NCBI GenBank assembly: GCA_029213075.1
Contig: JARGPO010000028.1
Location: forward strand, 1 to 36,766
Length of the DNA: 36,766 nt
Direction: 5' to 3'
Origin: Legionellaceae bacterium
GTDB taxonomy: Bacteria > Pseudomonadota > Gammaproteobacteria > Legionellales > Legionellaceae
The translations under genes and the position numbers were made by a program. Positions 16,512-27,177 of this stretch are shown here, in pieces. The notes beneath the pieces are model-generated. The model was not told the origin of the DNA and made no database searches. It worked only from the letters and a program-made list of their open reading frames with translations. Within the stretch, counting starts at the first letter, position 1, and every line of letters begins with the position of its first letter.

Positions 16512-19500
16512 ATGAAATCAATAGTACCATGGTTTTGTCTGGCGGCTGTTACGAATATGGCTTTCGCAGATGATGGCATAGACGCTTATCGTTTGGGAAA
16601 CTATGATACAGCTGCAAAAATACTACTTAACTCTAAAAACAAAGATCCGATAGCTGATTTTTATATAGCTAAGATGCGTTTATATGGTTATGGAGCAATC
16701 AAAAATAATGATATTGCGATTCGTCATTATGAGCTAGCTGCAGAACGAGGCTTATTATCCGCGCAAAAAATTATGGCGAGATATGAGCTTCTTGAAACAG
16801 CCAATCTTGAGAAAGCGCTGTATTGGTTTAAAAAGGCAGCTGCAACGGATGATACTTCGGCGCTAATGTACTGTGCTTCGGCATATTATTTTGGGGTTGG
16901 GGTAAAAGTAAATCGTGATCGAGCAAAGAAATATTATATAGCCGCTGCAAAAAATGGTGATAGCATCGCTCAATATAGTGTTGCTAGAAATTTCTTAAAA
17001 ACCAGACATAAAAGCAATAAAAAATTAGGTATGATTTGGTTAAGTAAATCCTTAAAGCAACATAATCCCGCGGCTCAGCTTTTAATGGCCGATCAATATA
17101 TTAGTGGTGAAATGGTCGACAAAGATCTGGCTAAAGCTCGAGAATTAATTAATTTATCAATATCTCAAAACTATATACCCGCATATTACAAACTAGGTGA
17201 GTTAGATTTAAAAGAAAAAAAATATGAAGATGCAAGACAATCTTTCTTAAAAGCTTCAAATGGTAAATATATACCAGCAACTATTGCACTATCGGATTTG
17301 TATGCAATGGAAGACAGTCCTTTTTATAATCCCCACGAGTCTTTTTTATGGATGTTGAAGGCTGCTCAGTTAGGTTCAAAAAAAGCAATTAAATCCATAG
17401 CTAAAAGCTATAAAGATGGAATCGGCACAGATGCGGATGATAGTTTGGCTGAGGTTTGGCATAAAAAATATAAAGAAAGGTCAAAGTCTTCTGATAACAG
17501 TGCGACAATCGCCGCTGTGCGTTGGTTAACAGATAGAAAGGCAATTAATTTTGCGGATACTAGGTATGATTTACGTGGGATTTTAAGCTCGTGGCATAAT
17601 TCTCTTTTTACCAAGCAAAATAACTATAATAAGTCACCACAGTTAGAAAATATAACCAGATCAAGCTTGTATAATCCAGTCTTTAAACTAGTAGATCCAG
17701 ATGATGTTCCAATAAGTGACTATTACGATATGCTAGTATCAGATAATAAAAATCTAGCTGATGACAAGTGGGATCACCCACTTTATTTAATTGCAAAATC
17801 AGAGAATATCTCTGAAAAAGATAGAGCTGAAAGGCATCGGCAACAAGATAGTCTCGGGTTTGATTATCTACTGCATGCCCTTATGACATCTGACTCTAAA
17901 ATCGACTATAAATCTTTGTTTGATAAATTATTAGCACAAGCAGATATTGGTGATACTGCAGCTCAATTTGATATTGGCCAAATGTATCAATCAGGTCTTG
18001 GTGTTGAAAGAAATATTGATGCGGCGATAAAATATTATAAATTAGCTGCTGCACAAGAGAACTTACCATCTGAATATAACCTCGGACTAATTTATTTAAC
18101 CGGGGATGGTGTCGAGCCAGATTACAAGTTAGCACTTCATTGGTTAAATGATGCGGCTTTTAAAGGTAATGATTACTCTGAGTATGTACTAGCAAGAATT
18201 TATGAAAGTGGATATAAAGATAAAAATGGTAAGGAAGTTATTGCAGCTGATCATGATAGAGCGGTTGATATGTATCGCATCGCTTCTGCAAATAATTTTG
18301 GTCTTGCTCAATATCGACTTGCGGAAATTATGGTGCGTGATAAACCAGTAGATATAAGTGAGCGTGGTCTGCAACATCGTAATAAACTAATTAAGGGTTT
18401 ATACGAAAAATCCTTAGCTAATAATATTACTGATGCCCGATTGCCATTGGCTTTTTATTACTCTATGGAAGAAGACACTAAAAGGCAACAGTGGGCTTTT
18501 GAGGCAGCTAATAAAGAGGCAACTAAAGGCAATCAGCAAGCGGCTCTCCTTCTTGGTTTGATGTATGACCGTGGAATTGTTGTAACTGAAAATAAAGATG
18601 CATCAATGAGGTGGTATCAGCAGTCGGGTGATAACCCTGTTAGTTCATTTATTATGGGAACATACACCGCTTCAGGGAAAGGAGTTAATAAAGATACTAT
18701 AAAAGCGCAAGAATTATTACAAAAAGCTGTTAATAGTAATTTCTCTTACGCCAATTTAAATATGGCAATCATCAAAAAAGAAAATGGTGGAGCTTTCTTG
18801 CCTTATTTATCGGAATCTTTAGCCGAAGGCAATAATCTTGCTGGATTACTCTTGGCTGATTATTATTTGAGTAATTCTGCGGACGATAAGCAATTAAAAG
18901 AAGCTCACTCAATATTTAAGCAATTTGCTGAGAAGGGCGATAAAGAAGCGCAGCTAAAATTAGCATTTTTATATGAAAAAGGTATTGGTGGTAAGATTGA
19001 TTATAAAGAGGCTGAGAAGTGGTATACAACTGCGGCCGAACAAGGTCAACCTAAAGCTCAATATTTGTTAGCAAGATTATATCAATTAGGTAAAACAGAT
19101 AAAGTGCCACGTTATGACTTGGCTAAGAAGTGGTATAACGCTGCTAGAGATAAATATCCGCAAGCCGCAGTTGCTCTTGGATTTATTTATGATACTGAAG
19201 ACGAAAACTATCACTTCGCAATGTCACAATATAAATACGCGGCCGACAAAGGCGATATTATTGGTGCATATAATCTAGCTCTATTATATGAGCGTGGCGA
19301 AGGCTGTGGGATTGATTATAAAAAATCTCAAGAATTATACTTTATGGCTGCTAAACAAGGACATAAAGAATCAATGTATCAGTTAGGAGGCATATATTTA
19401 AATGGTTTTGTTGGCTCTCCTGACGTTAGAGAAGCATTTAAGTGGTATAAAAAATCAGCAGAATTAGGAGATAGAGACGCTCTATATCAACTAGGTTTGA

Positions 19501-20090
19501 TGTATGAGACCGGAGTTGCTACTAAATTAGATTATGCTAAAGCAAAAGTTGCTTATAAAAAAGCTGCTGAATTAGGTAATGAAAAAGCGAATATGGCTAT
19601 AGCACGGATATATCAACATGGCATTGGCGGTTCGAAAGATGTATTAAAATCAGCTGCTATTTATAAATCTCTATCTGAACGAGGTAACTCGTATGCCCAG
19701 TATCAAATGGCAGTCCTTTGTTTTAAGGGCGTTCCTGAAAATTGTAGTCAAGATCAGGGGTTGAGATGGTTAAAAGAAGCACAGAAATATGGTGATGCTA
19801 ATGCAGAAACCTTGATTGATTGGGTTGGGGCTAAGAATAGTGTTAAATTAAGTTTTATTCAGCCAGCTCAATTCTCAGCACAGGTTAAGGTACCTGATTC
19901 CACACCATCTGATTTATTGTATCTGAATGCCTTAAATGCTTGGAATGTTGGTGAGGAGCGCTATTCCAAACAATTGCTATCAGGATTATTATCACGACAT
20001 CCTAATAACTTTCTAGCTAAAGAAACATATAAGCAATTAATAAGCATCAATTCATTGAAATCGATAATTAATCTCTCGTTAAACGATTAG
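16512..20090 (+). CDS. enhC: Periplasmic Sel1-repeat protein, EnhC-like
   Basis: The protein has 1192 residues with a signal peptide (cleavage predicted after MAFA, about residue 20) followed almost entirely by Sel1-like repeats. By eye about 25 units can be traced, for example AAQFDIGQMYQSGLGVERN and AQLKLAFLYEKGIGGKIDY. A non-repeat insert at about residues 330-470 splits the array into two blocks, and the last 100 residues also leave the pattern. Length, repeats and context match Legionella EnhC (about 1200 residues), which has been reported to restrain a soluble lytic transglycosylase and limit release of peptidoglycan fragments sensed by host NOD1. GGGAG precedes the ATG. It is the last gene of the operon. 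Confidence 0.9.
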   Translation: MKSIVPWFCLAAVTNMAFADDGIDAYRLGNYDTAAKILLNSKNKDPIADFYIAKMRLYGYGAIKNNDIAIRHYELAAERGLLSAQKIMARYELLETANLEKALYWFKKAAATDDTSALMYCASAYYFGVGVKVNRDRAKKYYIAAAKNGDSIAQYSVARNFLKTRHKSNKKLGMIWLSKSLKQHNPAAQLLMADQYISGEMVDKDLAKARELINLSISQNYIPAYYKLGELDLKEKKYEDARQSFLKASNGKYIPATIALSDLYAMEDSPFYNPHESFLWMLKAAQLGSKKAIKSIAKSYKDGIGTDADDSLAEVWHKKYKERSKSSDNSATIAAVRWLTDRKAINFADTRYDLRGILSSWHNSLFTKQNNYNKSPQLENITRSSLYNPVFKLVDPDDVPISDYYDMLVSDNKNLADDKWDHPLYLIAKSENISEKDRAERHRQQDSLGFDYLLHALMTSDSKIDYKSLFDKLLAQADIGDTAAQFDIGQMYQSGLGVERNIDAAIKYYKLAAAQENLPSEYNLGLIYLTGDGVEPDYKLALHWLNDAAFKGNDYSEYVLARIYESGYKDKNGKEVIAADHDRAVDMYRIASANNFGLAQYRLAEIMVRDKPVDISERGLQHRNKLIKGLYEKSLANNITDARLPLAFYYSMEEDTKRQQWAFEAANKEATKGNQQAALLLGLMYDRGIVVTENKDASMRWYQQSGDNPVSSFIMGTYTASGKGVNKDTIKAQELLQKAVNSNFSYANLNMAIIKKENGGAFLPYLSESLAEGNNLAGLLLADYYLSNSADDKQLKEAHSIFKQFAEKGDKEAQLKLAFLYEKGIGGKIDYKEAEKWYTTAAEQGQPKAQYLLARLYQLGKTDKVPRYDLAKKWYNAARDKYPQAAVALGFIYDTEDENYHFAMSQYKYAADKGDIIGAYNLALLYERGEGCGIDYKKSQELYFMAAKQGHKESMYQLGGIYLNGFVGSPDVREAFKWYKKSAELGDRDALYQLGLMYETGVATKLDYAKAKVAYKKAAELGNEKANMAIARIYQHGIGGSKDVLKSAAIYKSLSERGNSYAQYQMAVLCFKGVPENCSQDQGLRWLKEAQKYGDANAETLIDWVGAKNSVKLSFIQPAQFSAQVKVPDSTPSDLLYLNALNAWNVGEERYSKQLLSGLLSRHPNNFLAKETYKQLISINSLKSIINLSLND

Positions 20091-20096
20091 ACTTAA

Positions 20097-20126
20097 TTGC
20101 GGGTTTTTGATAACTCCTGATATACT
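20097..20126 (+). promoter_or_regulatory. Predicted sigma-70 promoter for uvrA
   Basis: TTGCGG (20097-20102) and TATACT (20121-20126) are 18 bases apart. They start seven bases after the enhC-like stop codon. The -10 box overlaps the left arm of the inverted repeat at 20122-20155. Confidence 0.4.
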
Positions 20127-20155
20127 AAAGAATTTCCTAAGGTATTCTTTAGTAT
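20122..20155. promoter_or_regulatory. Perfect 12-bp inverted repeat over the uvrA start
   Basis: ATACTAAAGAAT (20122-20133) and ATTCTTTAGTAT (20144-20155) are perfect inverted copies around a 10-base loop. The right arm includes the first two bases of the uvrA ATG. The loop contains CTAAGG, the likely ribosome binding site. It could be an operator for a dimeric repressor, since it overlaps the -10 box, or a translational hairpin in read-through transcripts. It lacks the CTG/CAG ends of a gammaproteobacterial LexA box. Confidence 0.6.
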
Positions 20156-23003
20156 GTCAGACTCTTCATCTCATCTAGATGGTATCAAGGATATTCGTAT
20201 TCGTGGTGCTAGAACTCACAACTTGCAAAGTATCAATGTTGATATACCCAGAAACAGGTTAACAGTAATTACAGGACTTTCTGGTTCTGGAAAGTCATCT
20301 CTTGCTTTTGATACCTTATATGCTGAAGGTCAAAGACGTTATGTTGAGTCTTTATCTGCTTATGCCAGGCAGTTCTTATCGCAAATGGAAAAACCAGACG
20401 TTGATTCTGTTGAGGGTTTATCTCCGGCCATTTCTATTGAGCAAAAAGCAACATCTCATAATCCTCGTTCAACAGTTGGCACAATTACCGAGATCTATGA
20501 TTATCTCCGACTACTTTTTGCGAGGGTAGGAGAGCCATTTTGTCCAAAACACGGTAATTGCTTACATGCACAGACCGTGAGCCAAATGGTTGATCATGTG
20601 ATTTCACTTCCTGAAAATTCACGGGCTATGATTTTATCGCCAATTGTTCGGGAGAGAAAAGGTACTCATACCCAAATCATCCAACAGTTAAAATCACAAG
20701 GGTATATTCGAGCTCGAGTTGATGGTGAAATTTATGAGTTAGATGATATACCAGAACTTGCTCTACGAAAAAAACACAATATTGATGTAGTTGTTGATAG
20801 GTTTAAAATTAGACCGGATATTTCACAACGCTTGGGTGAGTCATTTGAAAATGCTCTTGGTTTATCGGATGGCTTAGTTACAGTTTCATCATTAGATAAT
20901 TCTTTTGCAGATATTGTCTTTTCAGCCAATTTTGCTTGTCCAGAGTGTGGGTATAGTTTAAGTGAGCTCGAGCCGCGATTGTTTTCATTTAATAATCCAG
21001 TTGGGGCTTGTTCCGATTGCGACGGCTTAGGGATAGATCAATTCATAGATGTTAATCGCGTTGTGCATAACGAGACAAAAAGCCTTGCTGATGGAGCAAT
21101 AAGAGGCTGGGATAAGAAAACAATGTATTATTATGCATTGTTAGAGTCTTTGGCTACTCATTATGATTTTTCAGTTGATACTCCATTTTGTGATTTGCCA
21201 GATCATATTCGAGACATAATTTTATATGGTAGTGGCAAGGACGTAATTGTATTTCATTATCATAGGTTACATAAGAAAAGGGTCGTAAAGAAGCATACAT
21301 TTGAAGGAATAATTCCCAATATGCAACGTCGTTACCGTGATTCAGAGTCTACAACTGTTCGTGAAGAGTTGGCTGGATATTTGTCTTCGAGGTTGTGCAC
21401 ATCTTGTTCTGGGCAGAGATTGTGTGAGTCTGCTCGATATGTATTTATTAAAAATAAAAACTTAGCTGAGCTCACTGCGTTATCAATAGAAGATTGTTAT
21501 GATTTTTTTAAAAATTTATATCTAGATGGTGCAAAAGGAGAAATTGCTGGAAAAATTAATAAAGAAATTACAGAGAGATTAGGTTTTCTAATAAACGTTG
21601 GTTTAGATTACTTATCCTTATCTAGAAGTGCTGAAACCCTATCTGGAGGTGAGGCACAACGAATCCGTTTGGCAAGTCAGATTGGTTCTGGTTTGGTGGG
21701 GGTGATGTATATTCTCGATGAGCCCTCAATTGGTCTGCATCAAAGAGATAATGAGCGTCTATTAAAAACCTTAGAGCACTTGCGTCATCTTGGAAACACT
21801 GTAATTGTAGTTGAGCATGATGAGGACGCGATTCGCGCTGCAGATTATATTCTAGATATTGGTCCAGGGGCTGGGGTGCATGGCGGAGAAGTAGTGGCCT
21901 CAGGTAGCTTAGAAGACGTTATAAACAATGAATCATCTCTAACAGGCAGGTATTTAGCTAAGACAGAAGAAATTGCAGTTCCAAAAACTAGAAACGAGTT
22001 TAATAAAGACCAAGTTATTAGTTTAACAGGCGTTAGTTGTAATAACTTAAAAGGGGTCAATGTTCAAATACCGCTAGGTGTGCTCACCTGTGTGACTGGA
22101 GTTTCAGGTTCTGGAAAATCTAGTCTTATTAACGATACTTTATATCCATTGGCTGCTAATGCATTAAATCGTGCTGATCTTAGAGTTGTAGGCAAGGTGT
22201 TATCGATTGATGGTCTTCAGCATTGCTCCTCAGTAATTGATATAGATCAAAGCCCAATTGGTCGTACTCCACGATCTAATCCTGCTACTTATACGGGTTT
22301 GTTCACCCCAATTAGGGAGCTCTTTGCTAATACTCCAGAGTCTAGAGCTAGAGGGTATCAGATTGGTAGATTTAGTTTTAATGTTAGAGGTGGAAGATGT
22401 GAGGCCTGTCAGGGTGATGGTCTTATTAAAGTAGAAATGCACTTTTTGCCAGATATTTATGTTGCGTGCGATAGTTGTAATAGTATGCGATATAATCATG
22501 CAACACTTGAGATAAAGTATAAAGGTAAAAATATTCATGAAGTTTTGAACATGACAGTTGAGGACGCACGAGAGTTTTTTACAGCAATTCCTGTTATTGC
22601 ACGCAAATGTCAAACAATGATAGATGTTGGTTTAGGATATATTCGTCTTGGTCAGAGTGCTATTACTCTTTCAGGAGGTGAGGCGCAAAGAGTGAAGCTT
22701 GCCAAAGAGTTATCTAAAAGAGGGCGCGGCAATACTTTATATATATTAGATGAGCCAACAACTGGTCTCCATTTTCATGATATTAAGTTATTACTGGGGG
22801 TGTTAACACGCCTACGAGACCAAGGTAACACAATTGTTGTTATTGAACATAACTTAGATGTTATTAAAACAGCGGACTGGATAATCGACTTAGGACCCGA
22901 AGGTGGAAGCAAGGGCGGAAAAATCTTGGTTTCTGGAACACCAGAAGATGTTGCCAAGTATAAAAAATCATACACTGGGGAATTTTTAAGAAAATATTTA
23001 TAG
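20154..23003 (+). CDS. uvrA: Excinuclease ABC subunit A
   Basis: This damage-sensing ATPase of nucleotide excision repair has 949 residues, usual for the family (about 940). Both ABC modules are intact: Walker [16 protein letters not shown] (about 41-55) and [15 protein letters not shown], signature motifs [16 protein letters not shown] and [16 protein letters not shown], Walker [14 protein letters not shown] and [13 protein letters not shown]. Zinc-binding cysteine groups are at CPECGYS/CSDCDG and [14 protein letters not shown]. The start codon sits in the inverted repeat at 20122-20155. Terminator-like hairpins follow at 23039 and 23120. Confidence 0.98.
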   Translation: MSDSSSHLDGIKDIRIRGARTHNLQSINVDIPRNRLTVITGLSGSGKSSLAFDTLYAEGQRRYVESLSAYARQFLSQMEKPDVDSVEGLSPAISIEQKATSHNPRSTVGTITEIYDYLRLLFARVGEPFCPKHGNCLHAQTVSQMVDHVISLPENSRAMILSPIVRERKGTHTQIIQQLKSQGYIRARVDGEIYELDDIPELALRKKHNIDVVVDRFKIRPDISQRLGESFENALGLSDGLVTVSSLDNSFADIVFSANFACPECGYSLSELEPRLFSFNNPVGACSDCDGLGIDQFIDVNRVVHNETKSLADGAIRGWDKKTMYYYALLESLATHYDFSVDTPFCDLPDHIRDIILYGSGKDVIVFHYHRLHKKRVVKKHTFEGIIPNMQRRYRDSESTTVREELAGYLSSRLCTSCSGQRLCESARYVFIKNKNLAELTALSIEDCYDFFKNLYLDGAKGEIAGKINKEITERLGFLINVGLDYLSLSRSAETLSGGEAQRIRLASQIGSGLVGVMYILDEPSIGLHQRDNERLLKTLEHLRHLGNTVIVVEHDEDAIRAADYILDIGPGAGVHGGEVVASGSLEDVINNESSLTGRYLAKTEEIAVPKTRNEFNKDQVISLTGVSCNNLKGVNVQIPLGVLTCVTGVSGSGKSSLINDTLYPLAANALNRADLRVVGKVLSIDGLQHCSSVIDIDQSPIGRTPRSNPATYTGLFTPIRELFANTPESRARGYQIGRFSFNVRGGRCEACQGDGLIKVEMHFLPDIYVACDSCNSMRYNHATLEIKYKGKNIHEVLNMTVEDAREFFTAIPVIARKCQTMIDVGLGYIRLGQSAITLSGGEAQRVKLAKELSKRGRGNTLYILDEPTTGLHFHDIKLLLGVLTRLRDQGNTIVVIEHNLDVIKTADWIIDLGPEGGSKGGKILVSGTPEDVAKYKKSYTGEFLRKYL

Positions 23004-23038
23004 TCTAAACAATTAGTTACGAAGAAGCCATAAGTTCA

Positions 23039-23065
23039 ACTTTAAGAACCAGTTTAAAGTCTTTT
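23039..23065 (+). terminator. Probable terminator after uvrA
   Basis: ACTTTAA (23039-23045) pairs with TTAAAGT (23054-23060) and is followed by CTTTT. The stem is AT-rich, so strength is doubtful. Confidence 0.4.
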
Positions 23066-23117
23066 AAGCATGATGTGCTTTGTCGGGAAAGTGATAAAAA
23101 ATCGTACCAAACAAAAA

Positions 23118-23141
23118 ACAAGCATGTTGAAATGCTTTTTT
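23118..23141 (+). terminator. Second hairpin terminator downstream of uvrA
   Basis: AAGCAT (23120-23125) and ATGCTT (23132-23137) enclose a 6-base loop and run into TTTTTC; A-rich sequence precedes the stem. The rest of the 377-base gap 23004-23380 shows no gene. A small RNA between the two hairpins cannot be excluded. Confidence 0.45.
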
Positions 23142-23292
23142 CATGCCCAAGCAAGGCTTATCGAGAACAACTTGCAGGAGTGAAACTCTCATTTTAAATG
23201 ATATAGAGAATAGTAAAATAATTTGTATTATCTCTTTGTTAATAGCAGACTTTAATCACAGATTGTTAATCTTAACTAGACATATCTACATG

Positions 23293-23298
23293 TATAAT
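23293..23298 (+). promoter_or_regulatory. Possible -10 box for the poly-Asp lipoprotein gene
   Basis: A consensus TATAAT lies 83 bases before the ATG at 23381. The best -35 candidate, CTTAAC at 23271-23276, is weak. Confidence 0.25.
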
Positions 23299-23380
23299 CT
23301 ACCATATATTTAGCAGTTGCATGTTATTACGGCTGCCATAAGTGTTTCGAGATTTAATAAAAAACAAAACGGAGATTGGT

Positions 23381-23821
23381 ATGAAACGTATAATGATTAT
23401 AGCAACAGCTGCTTTTATGGCTATTGCTTTAGGTGCCTGTGGTCAAAAAGAACCAAAAATGCCTGAGGTAAAAGCTCCAGATGCAATGAATGAACAAGCA
23501 GCGCCGGCAGATCCAGCGGCGCCACCAGCACCCGCAGAGCCAGCTGCTCCTGTAGCAGATCCAGCTGCTGAAGGTCAAGATGGTGCGAAGTTAGATGGTC
23601 CAAATGTACCAGTAGCTGGAGATCAAGCTAAAAGTGATAAGAAACCTTTTGGTGCAAGACAGGCTCAGGCAGAGACATCAGCCCCAGAAGTTCCAGCAAT
23701 GGATGATTCTTCCGCTGAATCTCCAGCAGTCGACGCAGCTAAAGCTCCAGCAGATGCTGCTGACGACGATGACGATGATGATGACGATGATGATGACGAT
23801 TCTGATTCAGAAGAATCTTAA
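23381..23821 (+). CDS. Predicted lipoprotein with Pro/Ala-rich body and poly-aspartate tail
   Basis: I recognise no family. The protein has 146 residues from the ATG at 23381, which has GGAG at 23371-23374 six bases upstream. A lipoprotein signal ends in the lipobox LGAC with Cys 20. The mature protein is low complexity: Ala/Pro/Asp-rich residues up to about 125, then a run of 13 Asp, then SDSEES. The Asp run is coded by mixed GAC/GAT repeats. It is probably an intrinsically disordered, strongly acidic envelope protein; the tail could bind divalent cations, but no function can be assigned. A strong bidirectional terminator follows. Confidence 0.75.
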   Translation: MKRIMIIATAAFMAIALGACGQKEPKMPEVKAPDAMNEQAAPADPAAPPAPAEPAAPVADPAAEGQDGAKLDGPNVPVAGDQAKSDKKPFGARQAQAETSAPEVPAMDDSSAESPAVDAAKAPADAADDDDDDDDDDDDDSDSEES

Positions 23822-23850
23822 GTGTTATTGAAACAACGTTAAGTTAAAAA

Positions 23851-23905
23851 AACATCCCTAGTTCTAGTTTAAATTTAAGCTATAACTAGGGATGTTTTAG
23901 TTTGT
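23851..23905. terminator. Bidirectional intrinsic terminator
   Basis: AACATCCCTAGTT (23851-23863) and AACTAGGGATGTT (23884-23896) are perfect 13-bp inverted copies. Pairing continues inward through most of the 20-base centre. An A-run precedes the hairpin and TTTTAGTTT follows, so it can end both the rightward lipoprotein gene and the leftward gene ending at 23960. Confidence 0.85.
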
Positions 23906-23959
23906 AAGATCTATTTCATTAAAAACCTAGTCAATAGTTGACGATCTAACAAACATTTT

Positions 23960-25123
23960 TTAAGTGACTGTTAAAAAAGCACAGGAATATTGTTTTCTTT
24001 CCTGTTCCATTTTCATCGCGTTCTTTAATCCTGCAGGTTCAGAGCCACATCTATTCCTTGGCCTGAAGAACATACCATACACATCACTACTCTCAAGTAT
24101 TCTTTGAGCATTTGGTTTTAGTTTATCTAATTTTTTTTCAGCTTCTTCAGCAGATATATAGGAAACAGCCTTCTGTATCATCACAACCATAGTACATAGA
24201 CATTGCCAAATAAAAGTCGTCATGTCCTCTTCATATTGGAATCTTTTATGAGCATTTTCAATTAATATTTCTAGAGCTTTCATCTGCTTGCTCATATCTA
24301 TATAAGCGTTTGTTGAAACACCACTTATGCTATTTTTTATTTCGTTTATTTTATCGCACAGCTTATTTACTCTTGTATCTGTTTGGTTTAAATCGTTATG
24401 TTGTAATTTATTTATCATTGCTGTAGTTACGTTATTAAATAACATAACTACATATAAATTAGATTTTGCGATGTTGTTGTTAGAGTATGGTAGTATGAGT
24501 CTCAAAAATTCATTGTATGCTTCCTCAGTTAAAATTCTTGGTTCTGCCTGAGCCATTTCTACTAACGAATCGACTAGATTGTTAAAATATTCGGTGTGTA
24601 ATCTGCTAGCATTTGTGAATTGAATAATAGAATTATAAAATTCAACTCTCACAGGGTCTTCGTAAGGAGCTTCTGCGACCATTTTACAGGCGACTTTTTT
24701 TAGTTCTTCAATGAATTTAATATCATTTTTAAGCCTATCAAGCAGTTGATCAATTTCACCCCTTACCTCATCCATTTCGCTAGCATATGGAGTTACTCTA
24801 ACACCTCTAAATCTAAGACGTTTATATTCCATAATGCTTGGTAATATTTCTTTGTGGTGAGGATCTATAGCAGTCTCTATGCTGCTTATGTAATTTAGCT
24901 CTCCTAGACTTTTTTGAAATTCCCGAGCTGTATCTGAATTAAGTAGACTCTCAATCCTATTCTTGTATATTTTGAAGAATTCTGCTGTTAGATCTCGACC
25001 CGAAATTATTAGATATTCATTTACACGTTCTGCTGTAAGATTTAAAATATATTGCCTGATACGGCAACGTTCTTGATGGTCTAATGAGCGATCTTGGGTG
25101 GTTTTTTCTTCAGAGTTTTCCAT
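23960..25123 (-). CDS. Hypothetical helical cytoplasmic protein, 387 residues
   Basis: I do not recognise this protein. It is charged and predicted all-helical throughout, with coiled-coil-like stretches (MDEVRGEIDQLLDRLKNDIK; MKALEILIENAHKRFQYEED). No signal peptide, membrane segment or catalytic motif is visible. The C-terminal 40 residues (FFRPRNRCGSEPAGLKN onward) break the helical pattern. It stands alone between a terminator and its own predicted promoter (25184-25156). Size, isolation and lack of recognisable homology are common for secreted effectors in Legionellales, but nothing specific proves that. Confidence 0.65.
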   Translation of the reverse strand: MENSEEKTTQDRSLDHQERCRIRQYILNLTAERVNEYLIISGRDLTAEFFKIYKNRIESLLNSDTAREFQKSLGELNYISSIETAIDPHHKEILPSIMEYKRLRFRGVRVTPYASEMDEVRGEIDQLLDRLKNDIKFIEELKKVACKMVAEAPYEDPVRVEFYNSIIQFTNASRLHTEYFNNLVDSLVEMAQAEPRILTEEAYNEFLRLILPYSNNNIAKSNLYVVMLFNNVTTAMINKLQHNDLNQTDTRVNKLCDKINEIKNSISGVSTNAYIDMSKQMKALEILIENAHKRFQYEEDMTTFIWQCLCTMVVMIQKAVSYISAEEAEKKLDKLKPNAQRILESSDVYGMFFRPRNRCGSEPAGLKNAMKMEQERKQYSCAFLTVT

Positions 25124-25155
25124 ATTAAGACCTAAATTAAATTATCAGTTCGCTT

Positions 25156-25184
25156 ATAATATTGTTTTTTAGATTCCAAATCAA
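25156..25184 (-). promoter_or_regulatory. Predicted sigma-70 promoter, leftward
   Basis: On the minus strand TTGATT (25184-25179) and TATTAT (25161-25156) are exactly 17 bases apart, placing transcription start about 25 bases before the ATG of the helical protein gene. Confidence 0.5.
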
Positions 25185-25360
25185 CCTGAAAGCTCAGCAT
25201 AAAGGCATCTTAATTTTGCTCTATTAAGTTAGATGTATGGAGATTGTCATCCAGAGCGTAATTTTGTCTGCCTCTATTAATCTCAGCACAAGTACCTCGA
25301 CAAATAATATTGATATGTATAACTAAAAAATATGGAAGTCTATTTTCAAGACAGTATCTT

Positions 25361-26678
<1,318 letters not shown>

Positions 26679-26708
26679 TTCTATCTGCCTCGTTTATCAG
26701 CTGATTAA

Positions 26709-27023
26709 TTACTTACCAATCGCTGTGATTTTAATTTGAGTGAAATTTTGACGATGCCCCATTTTTTTCATATGGTGCTTACGTCTTTTAAATTTAATAA
26801 TCTTAACTTTTTTATGTCGGCCTTGTTCAAGAACTTCAGCTTTAACCACGCCACCCTTGATAAAAGGAGTGCCAACAGTTACTTTATCATTGTCAGTTAA
26901 CATTAAAACTTCGTTGAAGTCGATAGTTTGACCTATTTCAACGTCCAATTCTTCCACTTTAAGGGTATCGCCTTCAGTAACGCGATATTGTTTCCCGCCG
27001 GTTTTTATTACCGCATGCATCAT
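26709..27023 (-). CDS. rplU: 50S ribosomal protein L21
   Basis: It has 104 residues from the chosen start. [18 protein letters not shown] opens the protein and [20 protein letters not shown] is the conserved basic rRNA-binding stretch. The frame runs on upstream to 27047, but GGAG five bases before the ATG at 27023 selects the shorter form; the next codon is also ATG. It is the first gene of rplU-rpmA-obg. Confidence 0.97.
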   Translation of the reverse strand: MMHAVIKTGGKQYRVTEGDTLKVEELDVEIGQTIDFNEVLMLTDNDKVTVGTPFIKGGVVKAEVLEQGRHKKVKIIKFKRRKHHMKKMGHRQNFTQIKITAIGK

Positions 27024-27056
27024 TTTATCTCCAAGCTTCCTGTACAAAAGTGCTAT

Positions 27057-27085
27057 ATTCTATAAAAATTCAATTACGACTTCAA
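27057..27085 (-). promoter_or_regulatory. Predicted promoter for rplU-rpmA-obg
   Basis: On the minus strand TTGAAG (27085-27080) and TAGAAT (27062-27057) are 17 bases apart. The -35 hexamer overlaps that of the divergent rplY promoter. Confidence 0.55.
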
Positions 27086-27109
27086 GTTCTATTTAATTTA
27101 TCGTATAAT
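27081..27109 (+). promoter_or_regulatory. Predicted promoter for rplY-pth-ychF
   Basis: TTCAAG (27081-27086), a 17-base spacer and a consensus TATAAT (27104-27109). The leader to the rplY ATG would be about 60 bases. The -35 box shares five bases with that of the leftward ribosomal operon. Confidence 0.5.
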
Positions 27110-27177
27110 TTGGCGCTAGTGTTCAGACTTGGTCGCAAAGTTTTGAGCATTCAATTTTTATTTTAGGAGTTCAAATT

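Noticed and set aside
20097-20155. LexA (SOS) box at uvrA
   Set aside because: The CTG-N10-CAG pattern is absent; the palindrome present has a different sequence.
23634-23831. Rightward frame overlapping the poly-Asp region
   Set aside because: It is a shifted reading of the GAC/GAT array and low-complexity codons, with no start signal.
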